NCBI GenBank assembly: GCA_026120185.1
Contig: JANUWF010002010.1
Span: forward strand, 124,001-188,000
Direction: 5' to 3'
Origin: Voacanga thouarsii
Lineage: Eukaryota > Streptophyta > Magnoliopsida > Gentianales > Apocynaceae
Length of the DNA stretch: 64,000 bases
In this document: piece by piece, positions 24,261 to 35,957 of the stretch
How positions within the stretch are numbered: the stretch's first letter is position 1
How the letters are laid out: every line of letters begins with the position of its first letter
Made by a program: the position numbers and the translations under genes
Notes under the pieces: model-generated
Databases searched by the model: none
The model's input: the letters and a program-made list of their open reading frames with translations, nothing else
What the model was told of the DNA's origin: nothing

Positions 24261-25715
24261 TGATAGGGACTAAAATCATCATTATTTTCCTAGTTATTTG
24301 AGGGTGTTTTGAAATACTTTTTTGTAATAACTAGGCATTTTTCTTCCCATTTGATATTTTGCTTGTAAAAAGTATTTTAGCTAAATTTGTGCAGAATTTA
24401 GTAGATTTCGAGCAAAAAGTGAAAAGTTTCCAGAATGGACTCGGCGCCAGGTCCAGCTAAGGCACTAGGCACCAGGTCTATTATGGAAAAGTGCAAATTT
24501 CTAGAGAAAATATATTAGACTAGGCGCCAGGTCCATTCTGATAAGAGTTGGTGAATTTTCCTTTTCAAGCAAATTTTGGCAATTTCAGTTTGATTCTTTT
24601 GAAAATTCTTTCAACCATGGAAAAGTACTCATATACACACTTTTTGGCAATTAGAACTCCTATAAATATAAGAGAATAACATTGTACAACAGAGTTTTCA
24701 TAGTTTTCAATTGTTCAATGTACTATCTTTAGAAAACTCCTAAAGAAATACAAAGATTTAGAAAGATCAAGGAGAATTCTTGGAGAAGAATAGGAGGTTG
24801 CTCAAGAAAGTTTCAAGGGAGAAGAAGAAGGATTACTTGTCTATAAGTGGTTTCCTTTTCTCTTCTTTGTAATTTATTGACAATTTGATGTTAATGTTTT
24901 AATTGTCTTTAAATGATATTCTTTTGGATTCATGATTTTGCATTGATTTAAGTTCTTTGATCAATTTATTGCCATTCTTGGTATTTGATTACTTGAGCAT
25001 AATATCTTGTAGAATTGATTAGTTCTCTTCTAAAAAACTTGAAAAATGATGTTAGGAGAGAATGGCCAATTAATTAATTCAATACTAGTTATTCTTAACT
25101 TACTTGAAAAAGAGGTTAAGGGTAAAGACTAAGTAATAAAAGATTGGTTGATGATTGTTAGAATATCGATTCATTAGCTAATTTCATTCTTAAATCACCT
25201 AGAATATAGGGATTTTTGTGAGGATTGATTTTAATGCATCTTTTGGGTAAATGGGTTGAGACGGAATACGCTCACTAATTTAACTAGAAGATAGTGATTC
25301 CATGGATTGCAAATGAAGTGGGTTTACTTTAATCCTTCATGACGCCAAGATAATAATGAATTGTGAGATTTTTTAGTCAATCATTATTTTGTATTCAAGG
25401 ATTTCTTTCTATTTACATGTCTTTTCTCATTGTTCTCACTCCTTGATTATCCTTGTGACTTTTCTTGTTGACTTGATTTTCTCTAATATATTAGGTTAGT
25501 AGGTTATTTATTTCTATTCTTTTATTTTATTGGCTAAACAATAAAGATTCGGGTAAAGTAAGGTGGGAGCCTAAGTTCTCGTGGATTCGATACTTGCTAT
25601 TCTCTATGCTATACAATGGGTATACTTGTCCGTATATGTGGTTTTAGTAGTTGACATTTTAATTAAAGCTTCATTAATTGTGTTATTTGTTCATAATATT
25701 TTCTACACAAAAAAA
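24261..25715 (+). repeat. 3' LTR of element A
   Basis: Starts TGATAGGGAC after the polypurine tract. Its end (TAATTAAAGCTTCATTAA, TATTTTCTACA) matches positions 1-55 of the window. The terminal CATCA is missing; an A-rich run and a broken copia LTR follow. U3 holds three GGC(G/A)CCAGGTC motifs (24,443, 24,468, 24,523) and a TATA box at 24,661. The middle part is shared with the LTRs of E and G. Confidence 0.88.
24661..24668 (+). promoter_or_regulatory. TATA box in LTR of element A
   Basis: TATAAATA in the context CTCCTATAAATATAAGAG, about 400 bp into the LTR. The three GGC(G/A)CC motifs lie 133-193 bp upstream, a spacing shared with E and F. Confidence 0.75.
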
Positions 25716-25732
25716 AAAGAAAACACGAATTA

Positions 25733-26618
25733 GGATTGTACTTTGTTATTGAAGGACTTATATTAAGCCACTTGACTTCCTGGACTCTTGGGTGGTCATA
25801 ATGTGTTGCTAGATTTCGCTCATGATATGCTGAATATGAGTTTATTAATTGATGAATTAATAAACCAATCTTGATAAGACTTTATAAGTAATTCTAAATT
25901 ATTAAGGATTATTAATCTTAAAGATGTTTGGATTAATTCAAGTTCACTACCAATAGATTAAAAAACCTAATAGGTCACACACAATAGAGGATTAAATACC
26001 CAAGATGTTATTTGATAATATTATGGGGTTAATTATGAGAACTAGAAGTTTTTGGGTCAAATTATAATTAGTTATAATTTTTGGATCAAATTATAATTGT
26101 GAGAACTTGTAGGTTCCAATTACAATTAAAGATTTCTAATTCTTTTAGAATTTACAATACATGTGATCAGTGGTGATTTCTGGGTTTTTTCCCGGAGAAT
26201 ATGGCGTGGTTTTTTATCTTAAAATGCACTGAGAAAAATTATTTTTCTTAGATTTGTTTTGAGACACACGACTATTCCTTCTCTTCTCTGTGAGTTACCT
26301 TAGCCACCAAGAAATTCTCCTAGCAGAGAATTTTTGGTTTTCCATGAGAGAATACCTCATGTGGACACTACTAGTGGGAGTTCTACGCTTGGATTCCAGT
26401 GGTGAAGATGTTGTTCTCTGGTTAGCTGATAGAAGTCGCGAGGGTTATTGCTGGATCGCACCTTCACACGTGAAGGAAATCTTTGAACGACAGAGACATC
26501 CAAAAGAGGTATATTTTTCTATTTTTTATCCTTATCAACATACACATGCAGTCTTCTTGTCTAGAATCCTTTTATTTTGGCTGTATAATGCGTATTTGAT
26601 GCATGTAAGAATTCTAAT
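25733..26618 (+). repeat. 5'-truncated copia LTR fragment
   Basis: Plus-strand sequence similar to the reverse complement of the C1 LTR, including GACTTCCTGGACTCTTGGGTGG and ATTAATTGATGAATTAATAAACC-like runs. It lacks the LTR start. Its end is probably near GAATTCTAATA at 26,618. The frame 26,290-26,637 lies in the LTR and is not credible as a gene. About 20 G-rich bases separate it from element E. Confidence 0.75.
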
Positions 26619-26851
26619 AGGGGGGACCAGACACTAAGTCCAATCTACCCGAACAGTGAAAAATAGAGCAATTTCAAGAGAAAAATGGAGCTCACCTGGT
26701 ACGATGTAAGTCGATTGGACATGGCGCCAGGTTTGCTTAGGAAAAGCTAAAATTCTATGCATGAATTTAATAATTCTCCACAGATTTTGATAGTTTTTGA
26801 ATCCTACTTGGCCAAGACTTCTCAAGAAATGAATTTAGCATCAAAGAAGCC

Positions 26852-26858
26852 TATAAAA
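26852..26858 (+). promoter_or_regulatory. TATA box in LTR of element E
   Basis: TATAAAA in GCCTATAAAATCAAG, 124 bp after the GGCGCC motif in the same LTR. Confidence 0.65.
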
Positions 26859-27683
26859 TCAAGAGAAAATAAAATAGAAAGAAGTGGATTCAAGGAGCAA
26901 AAAATCCAATCACTCATTGAAGAAGGAATTAATCAAATCAAGGAGGGTTGTTCAAGAGAGTCTTTAAAAGAAAAGCAGGATGCTTGTCTATGAGTGCTTT
27001 CTTTTACGTTTGTTTTCTTTTTCTTAAACAATGACGTATTCAATATTTTCATTGTATTTTGACATTGTTTTTAGGATTCATGATTTCTTGAATTAATTTA
27101 GTATTTTGACCAATTTATTATATATCTTGGGATTTGATTAATTATTTTTCTTACGGAATTGGTTGATTGATTTTTGTTATTAACTTGCTTGAAAAAGGGG
27201 ATGGTAATGATTTCAATTAATTAATTTTATATTTGTTATCTCTTAACTTCCTTGAAAAAGAGGTTAATTATTAAGAACTTAGGCAATCAAAGATTGGTTG
27301 ATAATTGCTAGAATATGGATTCATTGACTAATTTCTTACTTTCAATCACCTAAAATATAGGAGTTTATATGAGGATTGATTATAATGCATCTTTTGGATA
27401 AATTGGTTGACACAGAATATGTTCACTAATTTAACTAGAAGATAGTGATTCTATGGATTGCAAGCAAAGTAGGTCTATATTAAATCCTTTATAAGACCAA
27501 GATAATAATTGATCATGATGTGTGCTAAGTGATTCATTGTCTTATTTCAAAAGCCTTTGCCTAAATTGCATATTTTTACATTCTTAAATTGTACATATTT
27601 CTTTATTTTTCTTTTTATGATTTTATCACTTTATTTGGTTAGTTAAACAATGAATAAAAAGTGACTAGTGTGTACTTGTTTCT

Positions 27684-27968
27684 TTAAGGATCGATGCTAG
27701 TTCCCTATTTTATGCTTGAGATGAGTATACTTGCTCGTATGTGCATTTTGGAGTTAATATTTTAATTAAAACTTAACTAAGGGATGGATTTAAATTTGAT
27801 GATTTTTATATACCCAAAATTTACACATCAAATCTATCTTTGAGAATCGATACTTGTTAATGCCCTATTTTATGTCTGAGATGAGTATATTTGCTCGTAT
27901 GTGTATTTTGGAGTTAATGTTTTAATTAAAACTTAACTAAGGGATGGATTTAAGTTTGATAATTTTTA
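27684..27968 (+). repeat. Tandem duplication of LTR 3' end
   Basis: About 145 bp from the region AGGATCGATGC to TTACACATCA is followed at once by a second copy starting TTGAGAATCGATAC, which continues across the solo LTR to 29,457. Shared blocks include ATGAGTATA, TTGCTCGTATGTG and CTTAACTAAGGGATGGATT. Confidence 0.85.
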
Positions 27969-29430
27969 TGTTAGGGATATGCCCTAGAGTCAATTTGTAC
28001 TTATTCTATTATCGTTATGGTTTATATAATAATATGAGATTTTCTTTTCCATGAATAGTGTATTTTGTTTTGTGGTCATCAAGTACGTGACTTGATAGTA
28101 AAACCCTACAATGAATACAATGAATATTCTAAAACTGTCCCTGATCAATTATTATTATTGGAATAATAATAAATTAAGATTAGTATGTTTGTGACTTGAT
28201 GTCTATGTTTTACTGGTCATGGATATTTGTGATATCAAGTCAAAACATAAATAAATGTTAGAGAACATTGTATTGGACATAACCCAATGTGAAAGTACTT
28301 CATGAAATATGTCATAAGTACTTTCTAGCCATAACGATATTAAAAGTCTTTCGACCTGAATTCATCATAATTTCCTACTTGATAAATTCTATATTTTGAC
28401 ATTGTCTAAAGTTATCTTTAACCAGATGATAAATTAGACTACTGTTGGATATAGAATAAACCAAGAAGAGGAATATGATTGATAGTGAAGGAATTTGTCC
28501 CTCTCAATTATGAGAGAGATATCCATAGGCCCATTAATAAGTTAGACTGTTAAAATGCATGGCCATGCTCAAATATATCAATCTAATATATTGATATTAT
28601 TTGTTTGAATAGTCTACTATGAGATTAAGAAATAATTGACTAAGCTTAATAAGGATGACATGCTTCGTGCTTTATGCTTAATCTGGATATCGTGTGACAA
28701 AAGGACTAAATATAAAATTATGGTTTGGTTCAAAGAGATCACTGATCTTCATTTAACCTGGATAGTTATAATATTTTGCTAGAAACTTCTTATAACTTAT
28801 GTGCCATTTAGATATGATTTGGGCACACTGCCAGTGTTAAATGAACAAGCGAACTCGTTAGATTATTTTTCTAGTAACCAGGTTCGATGAATCTGGAAAT
28901 ATATCCACATTCGATGTATCTAGACGATGTCCAGATTATAAGAATTTGATTTGGAAAATTAATTAGTTAAATTACCGAGATAATGGCAGAATCTTATCTT
29001 ATCAATTTTAATTTAATTTGAATTTAAAATAAAATATAATAAGATATTATCAGAGTTGGACTCTAAGAGGTTCAGGGGGGGGGGGGTTAAGAAAACCCTA
29101 GCCGTATTCTCATGAGAGCCGTTCTGTTAAAATATGCATGCCTCTATTCACAAAAAAAAAAAAAAAAATAGCCTCTCAAAAACCCTAGGCGCTACCACTT
29201 TCAGGGTAACGAGTTAGTTCGTCGTGTGTATCCGACAGAGGGCATTCGCAAATTGCAACGTCTGGTGATCGTTCGGGTTGTACATACGATAGCACAATCA
29301 GAATCGAAGAATCTTGATTACGCTGAACAAAGGTAATTCTGTAAACCTTAGATCTTCTTAATTGTTTACTTGGGTCCTCGAAAGGGATTCGTGGATGTTT
29401 TCTACATGTAAGAGTCTATGAATCCTAACA
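27969..29430 (+). mobile_element. Copia solo LTR with TTTTA target duplication
   Basis: A 1,462-bp segment starting TGTTAGGGATATGCCCTAGAG and ending AATCCTAACA, with perfect TTTTA repeats at 27,964-27,968 and 29,431-29,435. It contains no coding region. The start is Angela-like but the body differs from C1 and C2, so it belongs to another copia family. A G-run and an A-run lie near 29,078 and 29,152. Confidence 0.92.
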
Positions 29431-29463
29431 TTTTATATACCCAAAATTTACAGATCAAATTTT

Positions 29464-29481
29464 TGGCGCCGTTGCTGAGGA
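29464..29481 (+). other. Primer-binding site, tRNA-Asp type (element E)
   Basis: TGGCGCCGTTGCTGAGGA differs at two positions from the complement of the plant tRNA-Asp 3' end. It is the best-preserved of the four such sites in the window. Confidence 0.93.
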
Positions 29482-29705
29482 ACAATATCATGAAAGCTTG
29501 AATTTTGTTAATTTATCCATGTTTATATGTTTATATATCTATATGTGGATATGTTCCATGTATAAATAGGTGTCATATTTTGCTATTTCGTATACTTGTA
29601 ATTTAATGTCCCTACATGTAATTTTTCTAACTTATTTTGTACTAACTGTCTAACTTGTAAATTCTCTCACTATCTTTTTTTCTCTGTAGATCTTGCACTT
29701 AGTAT

Positions 29706-31080
29706 ATGATCCGAAGATCTAAAGTCGACATAGTAGATCTTGATCCTGAGATCGAGCGAACCCTTACAAAGGTCCAAAAAGTTGTCAGCGAAAGGGTAAG
29801 AAAATATATGGAGGTTAATCAACCCAACAATGGCGGTAATGGTGGTAATGGTAGGAGGACTATAGATGATTTTGTGAAACTCGTAATCTCGGGTACAAGC
29901 TCGAGTCTTACAAGACCTAGGATAGAGGCTAACAACTTTGAAATAAAGCCTAACATCATCCAAATGATCCAAAATATGATACAATTTGATGGGCTACCTA
30001 AGGAAGATCCTAATGCCCACCTTGTGAGTTTTTTAGAAATTTGTGACACTTTTAAAATGAATGGTGTTTTTGAGGATGCTATCAAACTAAGGCTTTTCTA
30101 CTTTTCTTTGAGAGATAGATCTAAATCTTGGTTGAAATCCTTGCCAACTGGATCCATTATCACTTGGAATGTTTTAGCTGAAAAAGTTTTGGCAAAATAT
30201 TTTTCCCTAGCAAGAATATCTAAGCTTAGGACCGATATTTTTGATTTCCAACAATTAGAATCTGAAAATCTTTATGAGTGTTGGGAGTGGTTTAAGGAGA
30301 TGCTTAGAAAGTGTCCTCACCATGGGTTTAAGCTACACATGCAAATGCAAATCTTTCATAGTGGTTTGAGTTTTACTACTAGGCAATTGGTTGATGCATT
30401 TGTAGGAGGCTCTATTAATTCTAAAACTCTGGAGGAGATATTTGACTTGATTGAAATTCTCGAAATGAACAACTAAGCTTACGGTAGTTCACGATCAAGA
30501 GCTCAAATTCATGGAGTACACAAGATGGATGCCATATCAGTTTTGGAGGCCAAGGGGGAGGCACTGACATAAAAGATGGAGCAAATAATGATGTCTTCTT
30601 CCCAAGGATAGGTAATGGCTATTAATTATGATTTTTGTGGGGACGAGCATCTAAATCATGAGTGCCAGAATATTAGGTCATCACAAGAGTCATTAGAGAA
30701 AGCCGTGTTTGTGGGTAGTGGGCTACAAGGTAATAATACCTATAGCACCACCTACAATCCTGGTTTGAGGAATCATCCTAACTTTTCATGGAATAACCAA
30801 AACCAACTTAGGTAGGCTTTTTTAAATTTTAGGAATCAAAGGACTCAACCTCTCTTGCCTTACAATGCACCACCACCTAAGCCATCATTGGAGGAGTTGG
30901 TTAACCAATTGGTAAGTGGTGCGGAGATGTGGTTTCAAGGAGTGGATGCAACCACGTGAAATTTGGAGGTGTCCATACGCAACTTTGAGAATTAAATTGG
31001 ACAACTATCCAAAAGCCTTGGAGATCGTCAAGTGAGATCCCTTTCAGGAAATATGGAGACTAATCCACGTGACAAGATCG
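29706..31080 (+). pseudogene. Gypsy gag of element E
   Basis: From the ATG 225 bp after the primer site, a 256-aa frame contains a Retrotrans_gag core (about residues 95-235: DPNAHLVSFLEICDTFK, RLFYFSLRDRSKSWLKSL, WNVLAEKVLAKYF). After a stop at 30,476 the same gag continues with a knuckle read as YDFCGDEHLNHEC, in which the first Cys is Tyr, then the GNNTYSTTYNPGLRNHPNFSW segment and an ELVNQLVSG region, with more stops. It is homologous along its length to gag of element F. No protease or RT follows. Confidence 0.88.
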
Positions 31081-32264
31081 TGGAAAACGATGATTTTAAC
31101 TGCTTTAGTTTTGTTCAACATATGTTTAATTTTTGCTTATTTTCATTCATTTTGCTGTATTTTTAATTTCTAAACCATATTCTCTTCATAATTACGTGTT
31201 TTAATTATTGTTTGATCTAATTAAATTTTAAAAAATGATGATTTTTGGCACCAGGCCCGAACTTTAGCCTGGGCACCGGGCTAGTATGGCCCAAAAGTAA
31301 ACCAAAGGTAGAACAGGCCCAGTCTATGGGCCTGGTGCCAGGCCGGATCCACCCCAAGCTAAAAACGGCCATTCTTAGCAATTTTTTTCAAACAATTCTC
31401 GTCTCCCTCATATTTTCTCTCAACCTATTGTCGGGTTCAACTCCAAAACACCGCCAATCACTTTCTAAACCTCCAAAACACATTCCAAACACAAATTCAT
31501 CACTATGTTCTTGATGTTTTGGATTAAAACTAGGAAAAATCCAATCTTTTCTTCCAAGACCCATTTTTCAATCCTTCTATTTGGTGTACAATTTCTTCAA
31601 TCTTTTTGCATAGGATCATTGCTTATACATTGGAGATCATTGTGGTATGATTTTTCAACACTTTCTAAGGTTAAATTCTTCCTATTGATTTTTTAGGTAT
31701 TTTTCTATACCTTTTTGTTTGAAAATTCTTGTGAAATTTTGGTTGGATGGATTGAATACAAATGTTGCTTGCTTTAAGACATAGTTATCATGAGAATTTG
31801 ATTGATAATGATATTTGATTAATACCATTCATGTTTTTGGAAACTATTTGAGCATGCCTAACTTGTCTGTAACCTTGAGCTTACCAAGATATGTGATAAT
31901 TGTTTATGTTTAACTTAGCATGGTGACTATGAGCTTTACATGATGATATAGATGGCATGGCTAATGGAACATTGTGTTAATGAGCTTTACATGGTTAATT
32001 GGTAGCTATCGAGTATTGTGATTTGATCATGACTATTGATATTGTGTTTAGAATTGGACAACGGCTATATTTTCTTGCAGGTTTGTTGGAGGAGGTTGTG
32101 TTGTGTTTTCTTGGCGAACTTGTGGTGTTTTGTGTTAAGGTGGTGGTAGTATTGAATGCTATAATGATAGGGAGACGATTGAGGGTTGTGGTTGCTTGTG
32201 GTGTAAAGAGTGATTTTGAGGGTATCTTATTTTCTTTTATCCTACATTTGTTCATTATCACATC
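31081..32264 (+). other. Spacer between gag and ORF2 in element E
   Basis: About 1.2 kb without protein similarity. The GC-rich patch 31,245-31,345 holds GGCACCAGGCCC and its exact reverse complement GGGCCTGGTGCC 69 bases apart. The rest is AT-rich. F has a spacer of similar length in the same place. It could hold a promoter or splice site for ORF2; the sequence does not settle this. Confidence 0.55.
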
Positions 32265-33286
32265 ATGTCTAGGAGGCCTAGGAGGTTGGCACCTGGGGCT
32301 AAGAGAGATAGAGATTCGTCTTCGTCTACACCTACCTTTAAGCCTTTACCGACCCAACCTACCAAATTTTTTTATCCTACTTGTGACATCTGGTATCAAA
32401 ATCACCAACATAATAAAATCATAGTAGAAAAAATGTATAGACCCCCTTTCGATAACTCCTTAGAGCTTTTTACTATGTTTAGACAACTAGGGTAGAAGCC
32501 TATCATTCGACTTGGGGTGCTTATTGTTTAGTGTGAGTAAGAGAGTTTTATGCTAATATGAGGGATAGGAAGAAAAACAACCTCCAAGTTATTTCTACTA
32601 CGGTAAAAGGGGTACCCATTGAGTTTGAGAGGGTTCGATTAGCTAGGATTTTAGGAGTACCTGATGATGGGCTATGGATTCTGTAGACCATAAAAACCAA
32701 AAGATTATTTCTGAGCCTACTTGGGATGTAAGTGCTGTGAGGACAAGGTTGAATATGTGGAAAAAGGGGCAAATAGGTTAAAATCGTTATTATTCCAATA
32801 CTGATCTTGAGTCTCAATTGCATGCCATAGTCTACATTTTTTCTTTCTAAATTTATCCAAGGCTAGGGGTTTCAATGAGTCTAAGGTCCTTGATCTTTAC
32901 ATTCTTGCCAAAATGATGAGGAGTGAGCCTTTTCCCCTTACCCCTATTATTATTTAGTCCATCTGAGAGGTTGTTTACTCTGGCATAGTTACTAAGGCCC
33001 TCAAATTCCCCTTGGTTATTATGCGCATCCTACGCGACTTTGGAGTGAGCTTAAATGGAGAGATTAGTGAGTCAACTACTGACCGAGACCTAGAGACTGA
33101 GCATACTTTGGTTTAGTGTGGCTATCGATATGCTAAGAGAGTGAGGCGATGGAAGAAGCCTTTTGAGGTCCAACACCAAGGGATGGTAGAGCTTCCCCCT
33201 GATAAGGACGAGGAGGAGGAGCAGCCTACTCAACCTTGCACCCGTGCCACTGATTCTTATTCTCGTACTGATTTTAAGGTACAAGT
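32265..33286 (+). pseudogene. ORF2 of element E, 'putative plant transposon protein' type
   Basis: The ATG gives MSRRPRRLAPGAKRDRDSSS, then PTKFFYPTCDIWYQNHQHN and IIVEKMYRPPF, followed by LFTMFRQLG. Later parts (ARGFNESKV, FPLVIMRILRDFGVSL, DRDLETEHTLV, RRWKKPFEVQ) align with ORF2 of element F. They match the pattern of plant proteins annotated as putative plant transposon protein (I believe PF20167). Many stops and frameshifts interrupt it. The C-terminal acidic region is cut at 33,286 by a Tekay LTR. Molecular function is unknown. Confidence 0.78.
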
Positions 33287-33532
33287 TGTGAAACCCTACC
33301 TAAAGCCAACCCTAGAGTAAAAGGGTCGGGATGTATATCATATTATTTTGCATGAATATGTATATTTTTAAATGATTTTGTGTACTTTAGAATTGTGATT
33401 TATAGGCTAAAAGGCTTAGTTTTGCCTATTGAGTAGGAAGGGTAAAATGGTAATTTTGCTTGAGGTCAAAATAGGAAGATAGCTTGAGGATTAAATAAGA
33501 AGAATATTTGGGTGAGGAAATAAGAACAAGAG

Positions 33533-33598
33533 TTGTTGTGGTTTAGTGGTTAGAGATTTGGAATTAATCTCTAAGGTCATGAGTTCAAATCCCATCAT
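33533..33598 (+). other. tRNA-like sequence in Tekay LTR (copy 2)
   Basis: GTGGTTTAGTGGTTAGAG (A-box-like) and GAGTTCAAATCCC (B-box-like) lie about 30 bases apart with a T-arm-like stem, in LTR sense orientation about 250 bp from the LTR start. An A-run follows at 33,657, but no such run is present in the solo LTR, so a SINE tail is not supported. Confidence 0.62.
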
Positions 33599-35180
33599 TT
33601 AAGTTTTATTATGAGTATTTTAATTTAAGATTGGATTTTCGTTTCTTGCATTCCATAAAAAAAAAAAAAGGAGTGTTGTCCTAGGGGAGACATGAAGGAA
33701 ATATCCTAATCCTATCCGTATGTCCTAAAAAGAATTCTTGTCCTTCTATTCCTTCTAGCTTGTCATAACCTCTTCACCAATTAAGCTTGTTCAAAATTTA
33801 TCCAAATTCATGTTTTTAATTCTAGAAAATTCAGCAAGGATTCTTGGTCTTTGAATTTTGAAAATGATTCTTAGAGGTTGGAGATTTAACTGAAAATAGG
33901 GAAGGAGTTAAGGAAGGTTCCCAAGAGAAATTAATCTCCATGGTTGAGCCTTCAAACTCCACTCCATAGTGTTCATATTCTCCATGAAAGAAACATGAAA
34001 ATTTTCTAGATTTTTGAGCAGCCTAACCTTCGAAAATCTCAACCATCTTTCTTGCACAATTCCTGCTAGAAAAATGGCCAATTTATTCAGCTTGAAGACT
34101 GAAATTCTTGTGCAAAAATCGGGCTGCACAAAACTACACAAACCAGAAAAAAAAATCTAGGCAGTTTCACTGCATAGTAGCCTGAAATCAAAGCTATTTC
34201 TTTTGCCTTGAAACTAGTAAATTACCTCTACTTTTTCTCCATAAAGAAGGCTGAAAACCAGCCTTAAAGGACCCTCAAACACCACTCAAAACCCTCTGCA
34301 AATCGGGCTGGAATATTACAGAAAAACTGCACAGAAAATTCAGCAAACATTTGAACCATAACTAGAAAATTTTTAGGCTTGTTCCCTTCAAGCCTTGGCC
34401 GAAAACCACCCTCAAAACCTCTGTAAGTTAACACTTGTTCAGCCATGAATTGAACTCCATTACCCCTCCACTTACCTTGCACAACTGGACTCCATGACCA
34501 TACCTCAAATTCCTCCTACAATCACTCCAATCAAACTTCTATTTGAATTTCAGAATTTCCAGCATTTGCTCCATGAAAACACCCTTGGATTAGGCTTCAT
34601 AACCAAAAATTCTTCTGCTATTGAACTCAGAAATTTGGCTAGCCTTAAAGCTCCATTAACACTCATTCATTTCAGTAAAACACAGCAGTCCAGTCGGCTC
34701 CATTATAGCTCTAAGAAGCCTCCATCAATCAAACACCATTACCATATCTTTTACCTCAAAACACTCCTTAAATTTCTCCATTTGAATTTCAAACAACCAA
34801 AATTTTCTCTTCCTCCCTAAATTGAAAACTAAAACCCCTGAACTCCCTCAATCATTTGGCCAGCCCTCTTCAGTAATTTGTCCAACATTCCTCCTCCAGT
34901 TCTCTCCATTTTCACCAAGAACACCAAGAATACACACTACCTTTCTTCAAGCCAAACACCACTCTAAACACCTCCAATCCCTCTCAAAAACTCCAGAATA
35001 CGCCTACATACTCCCTAGAGTCCATTTCTAGAATTTATAACATCAAATCTCGAAAACAAAAATTATCATTCAGATCAAAACCAGATTTTTCCCTTGAAGT
35101 CTCAAGAACATCATCAAGGTAACCAAGAACAACTCTTTTGTTAATCTTCTTCTCTTCAATCTTTAATATATCATGCTAAT

Positions 35181-35181
<1 letters not shown>

Positions 35182-35226
<45 letters not shown>
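35182..35226. repeat. (CT)n microsatellite in Tekay LTR
   Basis: About 45 uninterrupted bases of CT, the longest of the four tracts at this LTR position. In LTR sense orientation it is a CT tract. Confidence 0.95.
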
Positions 35227-35229
<3 letters not shown>

Positions 35230-35931
35230 CGAAATGGTTGCTACAACCATGGATGTTTTCTTTCTCCTCTCTTGGACAATTCAAGACTCTCAAGAGCGTG
35301 GATCTTCTTAAATCTCCATCAAAATAATCATCAACCAAGTATTTCTCCTTAACATTTCTTTTAAATTCTAAATTCATATCTCTTAGATATTGATAGAGAG
35401 GATAGAATATGAATGGGGGATTGAGTATACGCATATGTATGAAGGGGTTGAGTTGGAGCATGAGAATGATTGATCATGATTAAGCTTTATGAAATTCCTT
35501 GAGAATCAATGTATGCTCTCCATGTCTTAAGAAATTATGAATGTTTAAGCATGCTAGATGTTATGTCACCTTTGGTGAATAAGATGTTATGTTCTTATTT
35601 TCATTAAAGTCATGAGTATAATTATGCTTAGTAGAGCTTTGGCCATGTGATAGTATGATGGATTTAAGCCTATGTTCATGAATAGAATAGTTTGTTGATT
35701 GATGTTGGAGTATATGCTCATGAATCTTGTTAGAAATAGGAAAATTATGATTATGACCTTGTTGATTCTAGGCTATTTTGATTAGCAAATTTTATTACCC
35801 TAATTAAAATTATTACTATGTTTTTCCTCTAAAGATTTTGAAATTCTTAGGAATTTTTGGAATTGGAATATTCAATGAAATACTGATATTTTACTAGTCA
35901 AATAAATGATATCTTTTTATTAAAAATAATA

Positions 35932-35957
35932 TGTGTGTGTGTGGGGGGGGGGAGGGG
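35932..35957. repeat. GT/G-run low-complexity tract
   Basis: GTGTGTGTGTG followed by a run of G with one A. Similar GT-to-G tracts occur near 23,106 and a G-run at 29,078. Confidence 0.85.

Larger units (their letters stand above)
26640..29457 (+). repeat. 5' LTR of element E, split by a copia solo LTR
   Basis: Related to LTR A from its U3 motif onward; the first part is missing. It ends CAGATCA seven bases before the tRNA-Asp primer site. It is interrupted at 27,969-29,430 by a solo LTR, leaving about 1.36 kb. It carries GGCGCC at 26,723 and a TATA box at 26,852. About 150 bp of its 3' end is duplicated in tandem, with an LTR-type end TTACACATCA at 27,821-27,830 and a second end at 29,457. 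Confidence 0.8.

Noticed and set aside
26290..26637. 115-aa frame as a host gene
   Set aside because: It lies in the end of a truncated copia LTR, starts without ATG and has no recognisable domain.
33533..33670. Complete SINE (tRNA head, body and A tail) inside the Tekay LTR
   Set aside because: The A-run is missing in other LTR copies and no target duplication is visible, so only the tRNA-like part is kept as a feature.
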